From the NCBI RefSeq assembly GCF_028769735.1, contig NC_088173.1:71112463-71176462 (forward strand): a DNA stretch of 64,000 nucleotides, written 5' to 3'. The notes under the pieces are model-generated. The model was not told where the DNA came from, searched no databases, and was given only the letters and a program-made list of their open reading frames with translations. The position numbers were made by a program, and so were the translations under genes. The stretch is from Zonotrichia leucophrys gambelii (Eukaryota; Chordata; Aves; Passeriformes; Passerellidae). Positions 30,706-42,035 of this stretch are shown one piece after another. How positions within the stretch are numbered: position 1 is the first letter of the stretch; each line of letters begins with the position of its first letter.

Positions 30706-30868
30706 ATAATGGGACAGAGGAAGCTGTGGCTGCCTCTGCATCCCTGGAAGTGTCCAAGGCCAGCTTGGAGCACCCAGGGACAGTGGGAGGTGTCCCTGCC
30801 CATGGCTGGGGTTGGAATGAGATGATTCTTAAGGTCCCTTACTGCCCAAACCATTCCATGATTCCACA
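30706..30868 (+). mobile_element. CR1 3' end
   Basis: The copy begins at 'gaagctgtggctgcctctgc' and ends in the tail 'aaggtcccttactgcccaaa' and ccattccatgattcc. Confidence 0.85.
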
Positions 30869-31414
30869 ATTGTGTGTCCCAATTGTGATGGGCCTGGCAG
30901 CTGCTTGGTGTCACCTCCAGGTGACATTTGGGATCTCCCCATGGTGTCCTCTCCTCATCCTGCTGCTCCCTGCAAACCCTGCAGCCCTGAGCAGCTGACT
31001 CCTCATCCAGACCTTCTGCTGACCCCAGAATTTTGGGAAACTCGTGCTCGTCCCTGTTTTAAATCCCAGGCTGTGGCACATTGAAATCTCCTGCCATTGT
31101 TGTCTCACCCTTGGCTCATCCCCTTCCTGTGGCTTTTCCAAACCTCCTCATCCCACTAAATGGCCTTTCTCCCTCAGTCTGTTCCTGTTGCAGTCCTCAA
31201 GGGAAGAAGCCACAAAGGCAGTCCTGGAGTTTTATCCCATTCCTTCACTGATTTGCATTTATTTCCCTGGTTTTTGGTGTTTGGTAATGTTTGCCTCCTG
31301 CAGCTGCCTCTGAAACAGAGATTCCTTTAATCCCTGGAATTCCTGCTTGGTGCAGGGTGCAGCTGCTCCATCCCCTTGTGCCAGGGAGGCTGGGCAGTAG
31401 TGAGAGCCTGGAAA
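30869..31414. other. Intronic stretch
   Basis: No gene or recognised repeat. Confidence 0.45.
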
Positions 31415-31970
31415 AGTGGGAATTGCAGAGAGAGAATCTCCTGGGGTTTGGGAAATGAGAGCTCTTCAGTTTTCCCTAGGTTATGGGAGAATGAGGTGGG
31501 TGAGCTCACCACCAGCTCCTGAGCTGTTCCTGCCCTGAAGCTGGAAGGGTCAAGCCTCAGAAATTATTCCTAGAACCTGGAAAAGTGTTGGAATATTGCA
31601 GGAGGGTTTGGGAGGCAAAGGATGGGAATTCTGGGATGGAGAGGGAGGAAGCAGTGGAAATCATGGAGAGAGATTTCCCTGGTGTTTGGGAAACAAGAGC
31701 TCTGATGGTGGGATGAGTTCACCACCAGCTCCTGAGCTGTTCCTGATCTGAATTTGAAAGGTTTAAACCTCAGAAATTATTCCTAGAGCCTGGAAAAGCC
31801 TTGGAATATTGCAGGAGGGTCTGGGAGGAGCAGAGGTGACTTGGGAAGATCCCTGTTGGAAGAGCACCTTGAAGGTGCTTCCATGAGGAAGCAGGAGAGG
31901 CCCTGTCCCAGGGAATTGGGTTTGGTTCCAAAGGTTGGGAATTCTGGGATGGAGAGGGAGGGAGCAGCAA
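31415..31970 (+). repeat. Two-copy tandem duplication of ~240 bp
   Basis: The sequence from 'gagagctcttcag' through 'caccaccagctcctgagctg', 'cagaaattattcctagaacc' and 'ggaatattgcaggagggttt' to 'attctgggatggagagggag' is present twice. The second copy has an extra ~100 bp (about 31830-31930) before the last block. Confidence 0.85.
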
Positions 31971-32929
31971 TGCTGAGCTGTGTGGACACCACTTGGCTGC
32001 TCCCAATTCTTTTTTTGGGAGCTGGTGGCTGCCTCTGGTTTCAATCAGGGCTCCGATTGCATAAGTGGGAATGTTTTCCTGTTTTGATGTCTATTAAAAT
32101 CCCAAATTGCTGCGAGCGACCCCGTGCACGGAGCACGGAGCTCCTGCCAGGGGCACTTACGTAACAATTCTGCACTTAGAGGTGAAACAGCCCCGTCCTT
32201 CTGGGCTTCTGGAAGGGAGAAATCCCAGCAGGAATTGCCAGGCAAGGAGAGGGAATGAGGAGTTGGGATTCAGGAAGGGCAAGGTTGAGGAGAGAGGCCA
32301 GAACAGAAGAAAGCACGGTGGAGCAGAGTGAAGTGAGGCAGTGGGAAGGCTGCCGGGGGTTTTTAGGGAGCTGGGAGCTGTTCCCAAATCCCAGGCTCTG
32401 TGTCTGCCTTGGCTCCCACAAAGGTAAATGGGCTCTAAATGAAAACCATCGCCGCTGCCGTTGGGTTTCTCTTGGAAAAGGAAGGAATTCTCTGTCCAAG
32501 GAAGGTTGTTCCTGCACCTTGTCTGGCTCCCTGCTGCTTCTGATGACTTCTGGTAGCTCAGACCTCTTAACTGCAGCTTGGAAAGCAACCCTATCTCCTG
32601 CTTGTCTGGGAATTTTACCCGTCCCGTTCCCTTTTTCCCTGTCTTTGCACCATTTCCTCTGCACATCTCAGACCTTTAAAAGTTCTTATTGCAGTTCTCA
32701 TTCTCCCAGAGTGAGAATTGAATTTCTTGGCATGGAAATTTTAACTCAGCCTTTTTTTGGAGTGGGCCCAGGCAGCTGGGAAGATTTGCTGCAGCCATCC
32801 CAGCAGCAGGAATTCTGTGCTACAGGAATACCTGGAGCATCCCCTGGCATCACCTGGGCATGGCTGTGGGAGAGCAGCTGCAGAATTGGGGCAGAACCTC
32901 CTTAGGGTTGGGACCATGGGCTTGGAACT
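31971..32929. other. Low-copy intronic stretch
   Basis: No gene is seen. Both strands have open frames of 160-216 codons at 32157-32905, but they show no conserved motif, no splice context and no codon bias. Confidence 0.4.
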
Positions 32930-33018
32930 GGAATTGTGTCAGCAGAGCAGGCTGAAATCGTGGGATGATGGTTGGATTGATGGTCTTGGAGGTCTTTTCC
33001 AGCTTGGATGATTCTGGG
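32930..33018 (+). mobile_element. Short CR1 3' end (older subfamily)
   Basis: The string 'ttggaggtcttttccagctt' followed by ggatgattctggg matches the sense CR1 tail. Little else remains. Confidence 0.6.
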
Positions 33019-33794
33019 AAGAAGGTGAGGCCACAAAGGATGGAACTTAGGGACCTCCTCCTGCCCTTTGCTTCCCAACCTGCAGCATCCACGGCCTCGT
33101 GCTCCTTCCCCGGGGAGATTTGTGTGTCTGGAGCCTTTTTTGGGAACCTGGTGTGCGGGTGATGACAGCTGCAGGGAATTATTCTGGAGGGATGGGGAAT
33201 TCTACACCAGCCCTGACAAAAACTCTGTGGCCAGAGCAAAGGCCCCGGCGTCCTCCTGCAGCCTCGGCTCAGCCTCTCTTCCTCTGGAGGATTCCAGAAG
33301 GGATAAAAAAAGAAGCTGCTCATTTAATTTCCTTCCTTGGAAGAGCCAAAACCAACAGTGTAAAACCAGACACATGGCAGGGGAAAAAAAGCCTTTCCAA
33401 GGCCTCTCCCCCCGGAGAAGGCCGGGATTGTTGACATTTCCCTCTGGGTTCCTGCTGCTGACCTCGGTGATCCCGAGCAGGAGCCAAATTAGCAGCTGCC
33501 CCCGGCCCTGCTGCACATGTGTCCATCCTTGGGAAGCACCAGGGCTTTTTCCAGAGCAGCCTTTGGAGTGACAGAGCCAGGGAAGAGCAGCTCCTGCCTG
33601 GGATCAGGGAGGAGCGCATGGAAAATCAGGCCCTGAGTGATCCCAGGGATTCTCCAGCGTTCCTGTTGTTGTCCCAGAATTCTGGAGCCTCCTGGGGGAT
33701 CCCTCATCCCCTCCATGGAGTGTCCTGGTGGACAGGATGTGGATGTGGAGCCCCTGGGATTGCTTTGGGAATGCTGCTGGAGCTGTTGTGTGGC
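33019..33794. other. Low-copy intronic stretch
   Basis: No gene or recognised repeat. Confidence 0.4.
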
Positions 33795-33965
33795 TGAGGC
33801 TGGAAAAGCCCTCAGAGATCCTGGAGATCTCCAGCACCTCCAGGGCCACCCCTGCCCGTGTCCCCAGGTGCCACATCCACAGGGCTTGAAACCCCTCCAG
33901 TGATGGGAACTCCAGCCCTGCCCTGTCCAGGAAATTTTCCTTAATATCCAACCCAATCTCCTGCT
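33795..33965 (-). mobile_element. CR1 3' end (older subfamily)
   Basis: The plus strand shows 'aggctggaaaagccctcaga', 'ccccaggtgccacatccaca' and 'ttccttaatatccaacccaa', the antisense order of the CR1 end. It faces another CR1 on the opposite strand 95 bp downstream. Confidence 0.85.
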
Positions 33966-34059
33966 GTGTTTTCCTTATGTTGTGCCATTGTGGGAAAACC
34001 AAATTAATTTGGGAAAACAGCCTTGGGAGTGAGGTGCTGACCTTGCTCAGGTCCTTCAG

Positions 34060-34293
34060 GTGAAGATGCCAAAAGGAAACGGCCGCAGGCCGGGCCAGGG
34101 GAGGCTCAGGTTGAACATCAGCAGGAATTCCCTCATGGAAAGGGTGCTCAGGCCTTGGGAGTGCCCAGGGAGGTTTGGAGTGCCCATCCCTGGAGGTGCC
34201 CAAGGAATTCCTGGATGTGCCAAGGTGTGGTTGGGCACAGCTTGGACTGAATGATCCTGGAGGGATTTTCCAACCTCAGGAGTTCTGGGATCT
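34060..34293 (+). mobile_element. CR1 3' end (older subfamily)
   Basis: The blocks 'gaggctcaggttgaacatca', 'aattccctcatggaaagggt', 'cccatccctggaggtgccca' and the tail 'gggattttccaacctcagga' are sense-strand CR1. Confidence 0.9.
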
Positions 34294-35007
34294 GAGCTGA
34301 CCCTCAAGGACAACCCGAAATTGATGGTGAAATCTGGGAATGTCCTCCTGGAAATCTGCTCCTCCTCAAAAGCGTTCCTACCCTCGGCTCCTCCTCTGTT
34401 GGTGCTGCCAGGTGATTTTTGGGATTAAAACCAAGTCTTGGGGAATTATGAGGTTTTTTGGGAGCAAACTCTGACAGGGAATGGGGCAGAAGGTTTGGGA
34501 CGGGCAGAAGTCTGCAGAGTTCAAGCACTGTTGGTGTCTGAGCTGCTTTTTCCTCTCTTTAGGTGTAAAAATGGCAGGTGAAGGGAAAAAGTGATGTGTG
34601 AGGATGGAATTAGAGATGAGAATAACTGGGCAGGAATAACTTTGGGAGCTTGTGATGTTGATAAGGCCCAGCGTTGACTCAGAACATTTTCTGAGATGTT
34701 TTAGAGAAAGGAAATTGTGTCAGAACCTTCTCCTTGCTCCATGTGTGTCTGGAGTGTGGGGATGGAGCAGCAGCACCAATCCTGCAGTGCTCAGGTTCCA
34801 CTCTTGGACTCTCAGTGAATTAATTCTGTGTAATCTCAGGGGTTTGAAGCAGGAGTTGATCTTAAATGAGGATTTCAGGGTGGCTTTTGGGAGAATTCCT
34901 ACTTTGCAACGTGGTGTGTGACTCACTGTTTGGTGCAGATTTTCTCTGATGAGGCTGACTTTCTCAGTGCCCCAATAATTTTATTTAAAACTTCTTAATT
35001 TGGGGAT
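34294..35007. other. Intronic stretch
   Basis: No gene or recognised repeat. Confidence 0.45.
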
Positions 35008-35065
35008 TCCTGGTTGCTCCAAACCCCATCCAGCCTGGCCTTGGGCACTTCCAGGGATTGGAAGT
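35008..35065 (-). mobile_element. Internal CR1 3' UTR scrap
   Basis: Only 'ttgctccaaaccccatccag' and 'cctggccttgggcacttcca' remain of an antisense CR1. Confidence 0.6.
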
Positions 35066-36289
35066 CTACAAACTAAAAAAACCTAAAATTAAAAATGAAT
35101 TTCAGGTCAATTCAGCCTTGGCAAAAATGACTTTTTCAGAAGAAATCTCCATGAATCCCCTCTGATTTCTGACAAGGAGCTGCCATTGTGCAGAAATCCA
35201 ATGAATGTCTGAATCAGAGGGGATAAAGTGGGAATAATTCAGCTGAGCAAATAATGTCTCTCCATAAAATGGCCTGGAATAACACACAGAGGACTGGAAA
35301 AACACGGTGGTGACCAAGGAAAACACCCCACATCCATATTAATTTTTCATTTTCGGTTCGGAGAGAAGCCCTCGGTCACTATTAAAGTGTATTTTCAATT
35401 TTTATGTTCTTTTCCGTGCCCTGATGGAGCAAACCAGGCCTGTTGAGGAAAGGCCTTCAGCGTGTCCCAGCCACCTTGAGGGGAAACCAAGCTCATGCCT
35501 AAAGCTGAGTTTGCTCCCGAGCTCCTTGCTGATCCCAGCATCCCAAATTCCCGAGCCTTGCTGGGAAACTGAAGCTGGAATTTGGCATTGGCTGGAGATT
35601 TTGTCATAGCAAACAGCCAGAACAGAAGAAATATTTCCCCAGCGTTGTTAAAATACGGGGGAATATTGTTTTAGGGAGAGCTTTTATTGCATTGTCTGCA
35701 GCCTGAGAAAGTCCAGAGCAGCAAAATCCGCCTGAAAGCCGTTTTGATGGAGCTGGAATTTTCTAATTCCTCGTGTCAGTGTGAGCGGGATATATGGAGT
35801 GCACACAGTGGGATTTTCAAAACAAGGTCCCTGGCAGCTTTAAATAATTATTGAGAATCAAGAAGAGATTAAACAGCCCCTTCCTTCCACCTCCCATCCC
35901 CATCCCTGCTCCCTTCCCTGGGCGGGAATCGGGGCTGCCTCGGGAAGCTCCTGCTCTGCTCTTGGCCAGGGCTGGAGGATTCCAATTTCCCTCCTGGGTT
36001 TTTCTCTCTTGGAAAACCCCCCTGGAGTGGCTGCACTGGGGAGGTGTTTACAGGAACGCAGCCGGGGCTGTCAGAGGATGGGAAGCGGCAGCAGCCGCTG
36101 GATTTGGGAGCCTGGAGCTTCCCAAATTGAAATGTTACAGAGCTGCTGAGGAGTTGGGAGGGGAAGGGGATTTGGGAGTATTTGGGAAGCAGAGTGGATG
36201 GCATGGATGGATGGATTTTATTGTGCTGGCACCATGGGGGGCATCCAGATCCTGAGGATGCTGGCAGCAGGAGGGGCTGCTGGTGCCTG
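35066..36289. other. Low-copy intronic stretch
   Basis: No gene is seen. The parts at 35330-35400 and 35600-35860 are AT-balanced and repeat-free ('ttcggttcggagagaagccc', 'gagcgggatatatggagtgc') and are candidates for conserved elements. Confidence 0.35.
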
Positions 36290-36440
36290 GAATTCCCACT
36301 GGGATTCACCAGCCCCGTGTCTGCAGGGAATTCCTGCTGGGATTCACCAGCCCCATGTCTGCAGGGAATTCCTGCTGGGATTCACCAGCCCCATGTCTGC
36401 AGGGAATTCCTGCTGGGATTCACAGTGTCTGCAGGGAAAG
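36290..36440 (+). repeat. 38-bp minisatellite, about four copies
   Basis: The unit is 'aattcctgctgggattcacc' plus 'agccccatgtctgcaggg'. The middle copies are identical and the last is shortened, which indicates a young array. Confidence 0.93.
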
Positions 36441-37217
36441 TTCAGCCTGTGGATTGGGAGCAGGGGTGGCATTGCTGACAGGAGCCCTAACAGGATCCAG
36501 GGTCACCATTCCTGCCTTTCCAAGGGGCTCATCCAGGGAATTCCATCGTCCTGGGAACAGCTCTGTTCCCACACAGAGGTTTTGGAGCAGTGTCAGGGCT
36601 CGGTGCTGCCTCTGCCTTTGACCTGGGGTGCTGAAGGAAAACATTCTGCAGGGAAAAGAGATCAAATCCAGGCTCGAGGGCGGCTCACGGGATCCATCCC
36701 AGAGGAGCAGCTGGAGCCGCGGGGAGTCTCCTCATTCCGTGTGCCTTGGGAGCAGAATTCCCTGCAGGATCTCACTTCAAGGAGCATCCCTGGGTGTTTA
36801 TGGAGCCACACACGGAGCCTCTTCCAGGCTGCAGCTGCCTTGGAAAAACAATTCCCTGCCTCTCCATATTTGTTCTGTGGAAAGGCATGGGCTGAGATGG
36901 GGAATTCATCCCTCCAGCCCCAAATTCCAGGGATTTCCTGCCCTTCCCAGTGTCCCCCTGCTCTGGCTGTGCAGGGAAAGGGAACCGAGGTGTTCTGCAG
37001 GTTTTTGGCTCTCTGTGAATTTCCTGGCTGCCTTTTTTAGCCCAGAGGTTTGTGGGGTTTGTGTTCTCCCTGTTTTTCCCTCTTTCCCAGCTGTCAGTTC
37101 ATCCCAGGTCACTTGGACACTGCTCCCGCTGTGATTCCCATCGCTCCAGAATGTGGAGTTTGGGGTGATGGAAACATCTCCTGCTCCTTATCCAGGATGA
37201 GTCCCCATCCTGGGAGA
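36441..37217. other. Intronic stretch
   Basis: No gene is recognised. Open frames of up to 280 codons at 36198-37040 begin in the minisatellite and have no conserved motif. Confidence 0.45.
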
Positions 37218-37290
37218 TGGAGAATCTCTGGAATATGCTGGAGTTGCTGATTTTAGGGGTCCTTTCCGGCCTGAGGATTCTGTGAATCTC
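37218..37290 (+). mobile_element. Possible CR1 tail
   Basis: The string 'ggggtcctttccggcctgag' followed by gattctgtgaa resembles the sense CR1 3' terminus. The rest is too diverged to be sure. Confidence 0.4.
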
Positions 37291-37431
37291 AGCTCTGCTT
37301 TGCTCACGCAGGTGCCGTAGGGGAGCTCCTCCACTGAGGAATTCCCCTGACCCAGGAGCTCTCTCCCTAAAATGTTTTCCATGTGCAGCAGTGGGAAGCT
37401 TGGGCAGGATGTCCTGAGTTGGACCCGCAAG

Positions 37432-37710
37432 GATCATGGAATTATGGAATGATTCGGGGTGGGAGGAGCCTCAAAGATCATCTCATTCCAACCCTTGCCA
37501 TGAGGAGAATCCATGAACAGGGTCATCAGTCCAGCTCCTGATCCTGACCCCAAAACCCCACCCTGTCCCTGGGAGCGTTGTCTAAACTCTCCTGGAGCTC
37601 TGACTGCCTCAGGATTGTGCCCATTCCCTGGGGAGCCATTCCAGCTCCCACCAGACTTCCTTCCTGAAGAGTCCAGGAGAGCTTTGCAGATCCTTTACCT
37701 CCAGACCTCC
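37432..37710 (-). mobile_element. CR1 3' end, distinct subfamily
   Basis: The antisense tail 'catggaattatggaatgatt' and 'gaggagcctcaaagatcatc' lead into a 3' UTR that differs from the other copies here ('cctgtccctgggagcgttgt', 'ctctcctggagctctgactg'). Confidence 0.75.
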
Positions 37711-38227
37711 TTGGGGAGTCACTTTGGGAAAGCCTGGAGCTGTTTGGATGTGGGAAAAGTTCTGGGATGGAGCAGGACACAGCAGGAAGCACAGGGTGGA
37801 GCAGAGGGCTGGAATCTCCTGGAATTCCATCCTGGTTTGCAGCTCAGCTGTTGAATTCCAGCAGAGCTGGGCCAGAGGAGGTCCCTGAGCCTGGGGAGCT
37901 GCCGGGGTGGGAGCTCAGTTCGTGTTTTCCAGAGCTGCTCTCACGTGAAGCCGCTCTGGGGACGCAGAGATAAGAGAGCTGCATCCATCAGATTGCAATC
38001 AGCTTTCATTCCTCCTCCTGCTTCTCGCTTCTGAAGTTGGGAACAAACCCAACTTTGTATCAGCGATGTTCCTAAAGGAGCCTTCGCTTCCCACTCTGCT
38101 ATTTATAGAGGGCCCTTTCTTGGGCATATGGAGAGCAGCTTGGTTTCCCCATCTCAGCAGCTCCTGTTTGATCTCTTGTTCATCTTCAGGGAAGGGGGAT
38201 CAATAATTGATCCATTCAGTTATGAAC
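37711..38227. other. Intronic stretch
   Basis: No gene or recognised repeat. Confidence 0.45.
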
Positions 38228-38370
38228 TGAGAGTTTAAAATGGCTCAGAGCTGGGTTGGATGGGGCTTGGAGCTCCCTGGGGCAATGGGAAGTGTCCTGC
38301 CCATGGCAGGTGTGGTACTGGATGGGATTTGAGGTCCTTTCCACCCAAACCATTGTGGGATTCTCTGACT
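38228..38370 (+). mobile_element. CR1 3' end
   Basis: The blocks 'gcttggagctccctggggca', 'aagtgtcctgcccatggcag' and the tail 'ggtcctttccacccaaacca' match sense CR1. Confidence 0.82.
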
Positions 38371-38925
38371 GCCATGAGCACATGCTCGGCCAGTGCTTCT
38401 CCTCCTCCTGCTTCTCCTCCACCTCCAGTTCCAGGTTCTTGGCCTCCTTCACATGTCCTGGCCCAGCCTCAGGTGCTTCTCCAGCCACCCCTCATTTTCC
38501 TGATGTTCTGCTGCTAATCCCACTCAGTCCAGTTAAACCAGCATGAATTAATATTAAATATAACATCAAGAGCTGATCAAGGGATCTGAGTGTGCAGGGA
38601 CTCCTGACATCACTGAAGTTCCTGTAGATTCCTAGTGGTTGGGAGAGTCATAATTCCTCAAAAAGCCACCCTACCTGAACTAAAGATCATGAGGAATTAT
38701 AATTAGGATTATCCCATTTGCATTCCCACTTTTATCCATGAACCAAATCCACCACTGCTGCAGCTCCCACTTGGTTTTTCAGCGGCTTCTAACAGGTTTG
38801 GACCATGTCCCAAGCCCGGCTTAAAAGAATTCCAGGACACCTCAAGTGACGTTTGTTACCCTGTGAGTTGTGCAGCTCCATCTCCACGTTGTCCTCTGGA
38901 GAGAAAGTGAGGAGCGTGCCAAGAT
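38371..38925. other. Intronic stretch
   Basis: No gene or recognised repeat. A (ctcctcc)-like run near 38398-38430 is low complexity. Confidence 0.4.
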
Positions 38926-40670
38926 CTTTCAATCTTTCATCAGCCCCAGATCCTTTCCACACTCCCTTGGCTGCATCTCAGCCTGTTCTTCTGCTGCCCT
39001 CCTCAAGTGACCCAGTTTGGAAGTAACTGAAGGACCCAGAGAGGTTCTGGGGATGAGAGGGATGGGATTGTGCTGACCTGGATCCCATTTTTGTACTGGG
39101 ATTTCCGTGGAGCTCCATCTTCTTGCGGTCCTTCTGACAGAAAATGAGGAGTGTGCCAAGATCTTCCATTGGCCCCAAATCCTTTCCACCCTCCCTTGGC
39201 TGCATCTCAGCCTGTTCTTCAGCTTCTTACCATGAGTGACCCAGTTTGGAACAAGCTGAAGGACCCAGAGAGGTTCTGGGGATGAGAGGGAAGGGGTTGT
39301 GCTGACTTGGACCCCATTTCTGTGCTGGGAATTCCATCTCCACGTTGTCCTGAGAGAAAACGAGAAGCGTGTCAAGATTTCCATTGGCCCCAAATCCTTT
39401 CCACATATCCTTGGCTGCATCTCAGCCTATTCTGCTGCCTTCCATGAGTGACCCAGTTTGGAACAATCTGAAGGACTCAAGAAGGTTCTTGAAATGAGGG
39501 GGATTGGATTGTGCTGACCTGGATCCCATTTCTGTGCTGTGAATTCCATGGAGCTCCATCTCCATGTTGTCCTGAGAGAAAACAAAGAGCGTGCCAAGAT
39601 CTTCCATCAGTCCCCAATCCTTTCCACCCTCCCTTGGACACATCTCAGCCTGTTCTTCTGCTGCCCTCCTCAAGTGACCCAGTTTGGAAGTAACTGAAGG
39701 ACCCAGAGAGGTTCTGGGGATGAGAGGGATGGGATTGTGCTGACCTGGATCCCATTTTTGTACTGGGATTTCCGTGGAGCTCCATCTTCTTGCGGTCCTT
39801 CTGACAGAAAATGAGGAGCATGCCAAGATCTTCCATTGGCCCCAAATCCTTTCCACCCTCCCTTGGCTGCATCTCAGCCTGTTCTTCAACTTCTTACCAT
39901 GAGTGACCCAGTTTGGATCAAGCTGAAGGACCCAGAGATGTTCTGGGGATGAGAGGGAAGGGGTTGTGCTGACTTGGATCCCATTTCTGTGCTGGGAATT
40001 CCATCTCCACGTTGTCCTGAGAGAAAACGAGAAGCGTGCCAAGATTTCCATTGGCCCCAAATCCTTTCCACATATCCTTGGCTGCATCTCAGCCTATTCT
40101 GCTGCCTTCCATGAGTGACCCAGTTTGGAACAATCTGAAGGACTCAAGAAGGTTCTTGAAATGAGGGGGATTGGATTGTGCTGACCTGGATCCCATTTCT
40201 GTGCTGTGAATTCCATGGAGCTCCATCTCCACGTTGTCCTGAGAGAAAACAAAGAGCGTGCCAAGATCTTCCATCAGTCCCCAATCCTTTCCACCCTCCC
40301 TTGGACACATCTCAGCCTGTTCTTCTGCTGCCCTCCACAAGTGACCCAGTTTGGAAGAAGCTGAAGGACCCAGAGAGGTTCTGGGGATGAGAGGGAAGGG
40401 GTTGTGCTGACCTGGATCCCATTTTTGTGCTGGGATTTCCACGGAGCTCCATCTTCTTGAGGTCCTTCTGACAGAAAATGAGGAGCATGCCAAGATCTTC
40501 CATTGGCCCCAAATCCTTTCCACCCTCCCTTGGCTGCATTTCAGCCTGTTCTTCAGCTTCTTACCACAAGTGACCCAGTTTGGAAGAAGCTGAAGGACCC
40601 AGAGAGGTTCTGGGGATGAGAGGGAAGGGGTTGTGCTGACCTGGATCCCATTTCTGCGCCGGGAATTCCA
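38926..40670 (-). repeat. Tandem array with 667-bp higher-order repeat (three monomers)
   Basis: The marker ctgcatctca or its variant acacatctca stands at 38971, 39200, 39415, 39638, 39867, 40082, 40305 and 40534. The spacings are 229, 215, 223, 229, 215, 223 and 229, an exact three-monomer period of 667 bp. Corresponding monomers in successive periods are nearly identical, while neighbouring monomers differ more. The minus strand has one open frame per period (for example 39422-40087, 221 codons), which I take as a by-product. I do not recognise the monomer. Confidence 0.95.
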
Positions 40671-41140
40671 CAGAGCCAGGCTTCCACGAGATGACAGCTG
40701 CGACTCTGCTGTCACAGGCTCTGAAGTCTCTCCAAACCTCCTTTCTTAGCCTGTTGTGTGCTCAGCGCCCTCGTTGATCCCGAGCTGGGGAAGTTTGGGC
40801 TGTGTTGGGATCAAAGCCGTGCTCGTGTTCCCCGTGAGTTCCAACACTCGCGGCCGCCGGGTGCCGCGGCCAAGCCGGAGCTGATCCCTTTCAACACCCG
40901 CAGCTCCTGCTCCTTCCAGGGGTGATTAGGCACGCAGCTCGAGCGCAGCCGGCGCTGAGGAACTCGTTTGAAGGCCTTGGGACAGCGTTTTACATAATCA
41001 TCATCAGGAGTTGCTTTAATTAGGCTCGGCAAAATGTTTCAATTTTTGAGCAAAACATTCAGTTTTTTACTGCCCTGCTCAGAGTCGCAGCTGAGACGTG
41101 GAGGAGCTGTGAAGGCTGAAGGAATTCCAGAGGAGAACGA
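40671..41140. other. Low-copy intronic stretch with candidate regulatory block
   Basis: No gene is seen. At 40850-41060 a CpG-rich part ('ctcgcggccgccgggtgccg') is followed by an AT-rich part ('tttacataatcatcatcagg', 'gctttaattaggctcggc') without repeat features. Confidence 0.35.
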
Positions 41141-41216
41141 GGTCATGGGGAGTGGCTTCAGGAGGACACATTTCCACCTCTGGATGATCCCCAAATCTCC
41201 ACGCACAGCAGCTCCT

Positions 41217-41440
41217 CAGCACAGCACAGAATCCCAACATGGTTTGGGTTGGAAGGGACCTTAAATCCCATCCCATTCCCAATCCCATCCATGGGCAGGG
41301 ACACCTCTGACTGTCCCAGGCTGCTCCAAGCCCCAGTGTCCATCCTAGCCTTGGACATTCCAGGGATCCAGGGGCAGCCACAGCTGCTCTGGGAATTCCA
41401 TTCCAGCCCCTGCCCACCCTCCCAGCCAGGAATTCCTTGC
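41217..41440 (-). mobile_element. CR1 3' end inside duplication copy 1
   Basis: The antisense tail 'catggtttgggttggaaggg' is followed by the full 3' UTR down to 'gccaggaattccttgccaag'. It was duplicated with its flanks rather than inserted independently. Confidence 0.9.
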
Positions 41441-41811
41441 CAAGATCCCATCTCTCCCTGCCCTCTGACAGTGGGAAGCCATTCTTCCCCTCTGATGTTT
41501 TAATTATTTTGAGGGGTTAAAGACTGGTGCTGTGACTTGGCCTTCACAATTCTGAAATGAATATTCAGGATTTTTGCCTAAAATATGAGTATTTAGATGC
41601 AAATTCGTTACAGAGTGTTGGATGGGACCCACAAGGATGATGGAATCCAACTCTGATGAAACTGGGTCTGATGGTCCCGTCCATTCCAGGGAATCATCAG
41701 GGCAGTCAGGTCATGGGGAGTGGCTTCAGGAGGACACATTTCCACCTCTGGAAGATCCCCAAATCTCCACGCAGAGCAGCTCCTCAGCCAAGCACAGCTC
41801 CATCTCCCAGG

Positions 41812-42035
41812 ATCCCAGCATGGTTTGGGTTGGAAGGGACCTTAAATCCCATCCCATCCCACCCTATCTCATCCCATCCATGGCAGGGACACCTCCCACT
41901 GTCCCAGGTGGATCCAAGTCCCAGTGTCCAACCTGGCCTTGGACTCTCCAAGGGATCCAGGGGCAGCCACAGCAAATCTGGGAATTCCAGCCCAGTCCCT
42001 GCCCACCCTCCCAGCCAGCAATTCCTTGCCAAGAT
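41812..42035 (-). mobile_element. CR1 3' end inside duplication copy 2
   Basis: It has the same tail and flank order as the previous CR1. It differs by reading 'caggtggatccaagtcccag' where copy 1 reads caggctgctccaagccccag, the two common variants of this subfamily. Confidence 0.9.
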
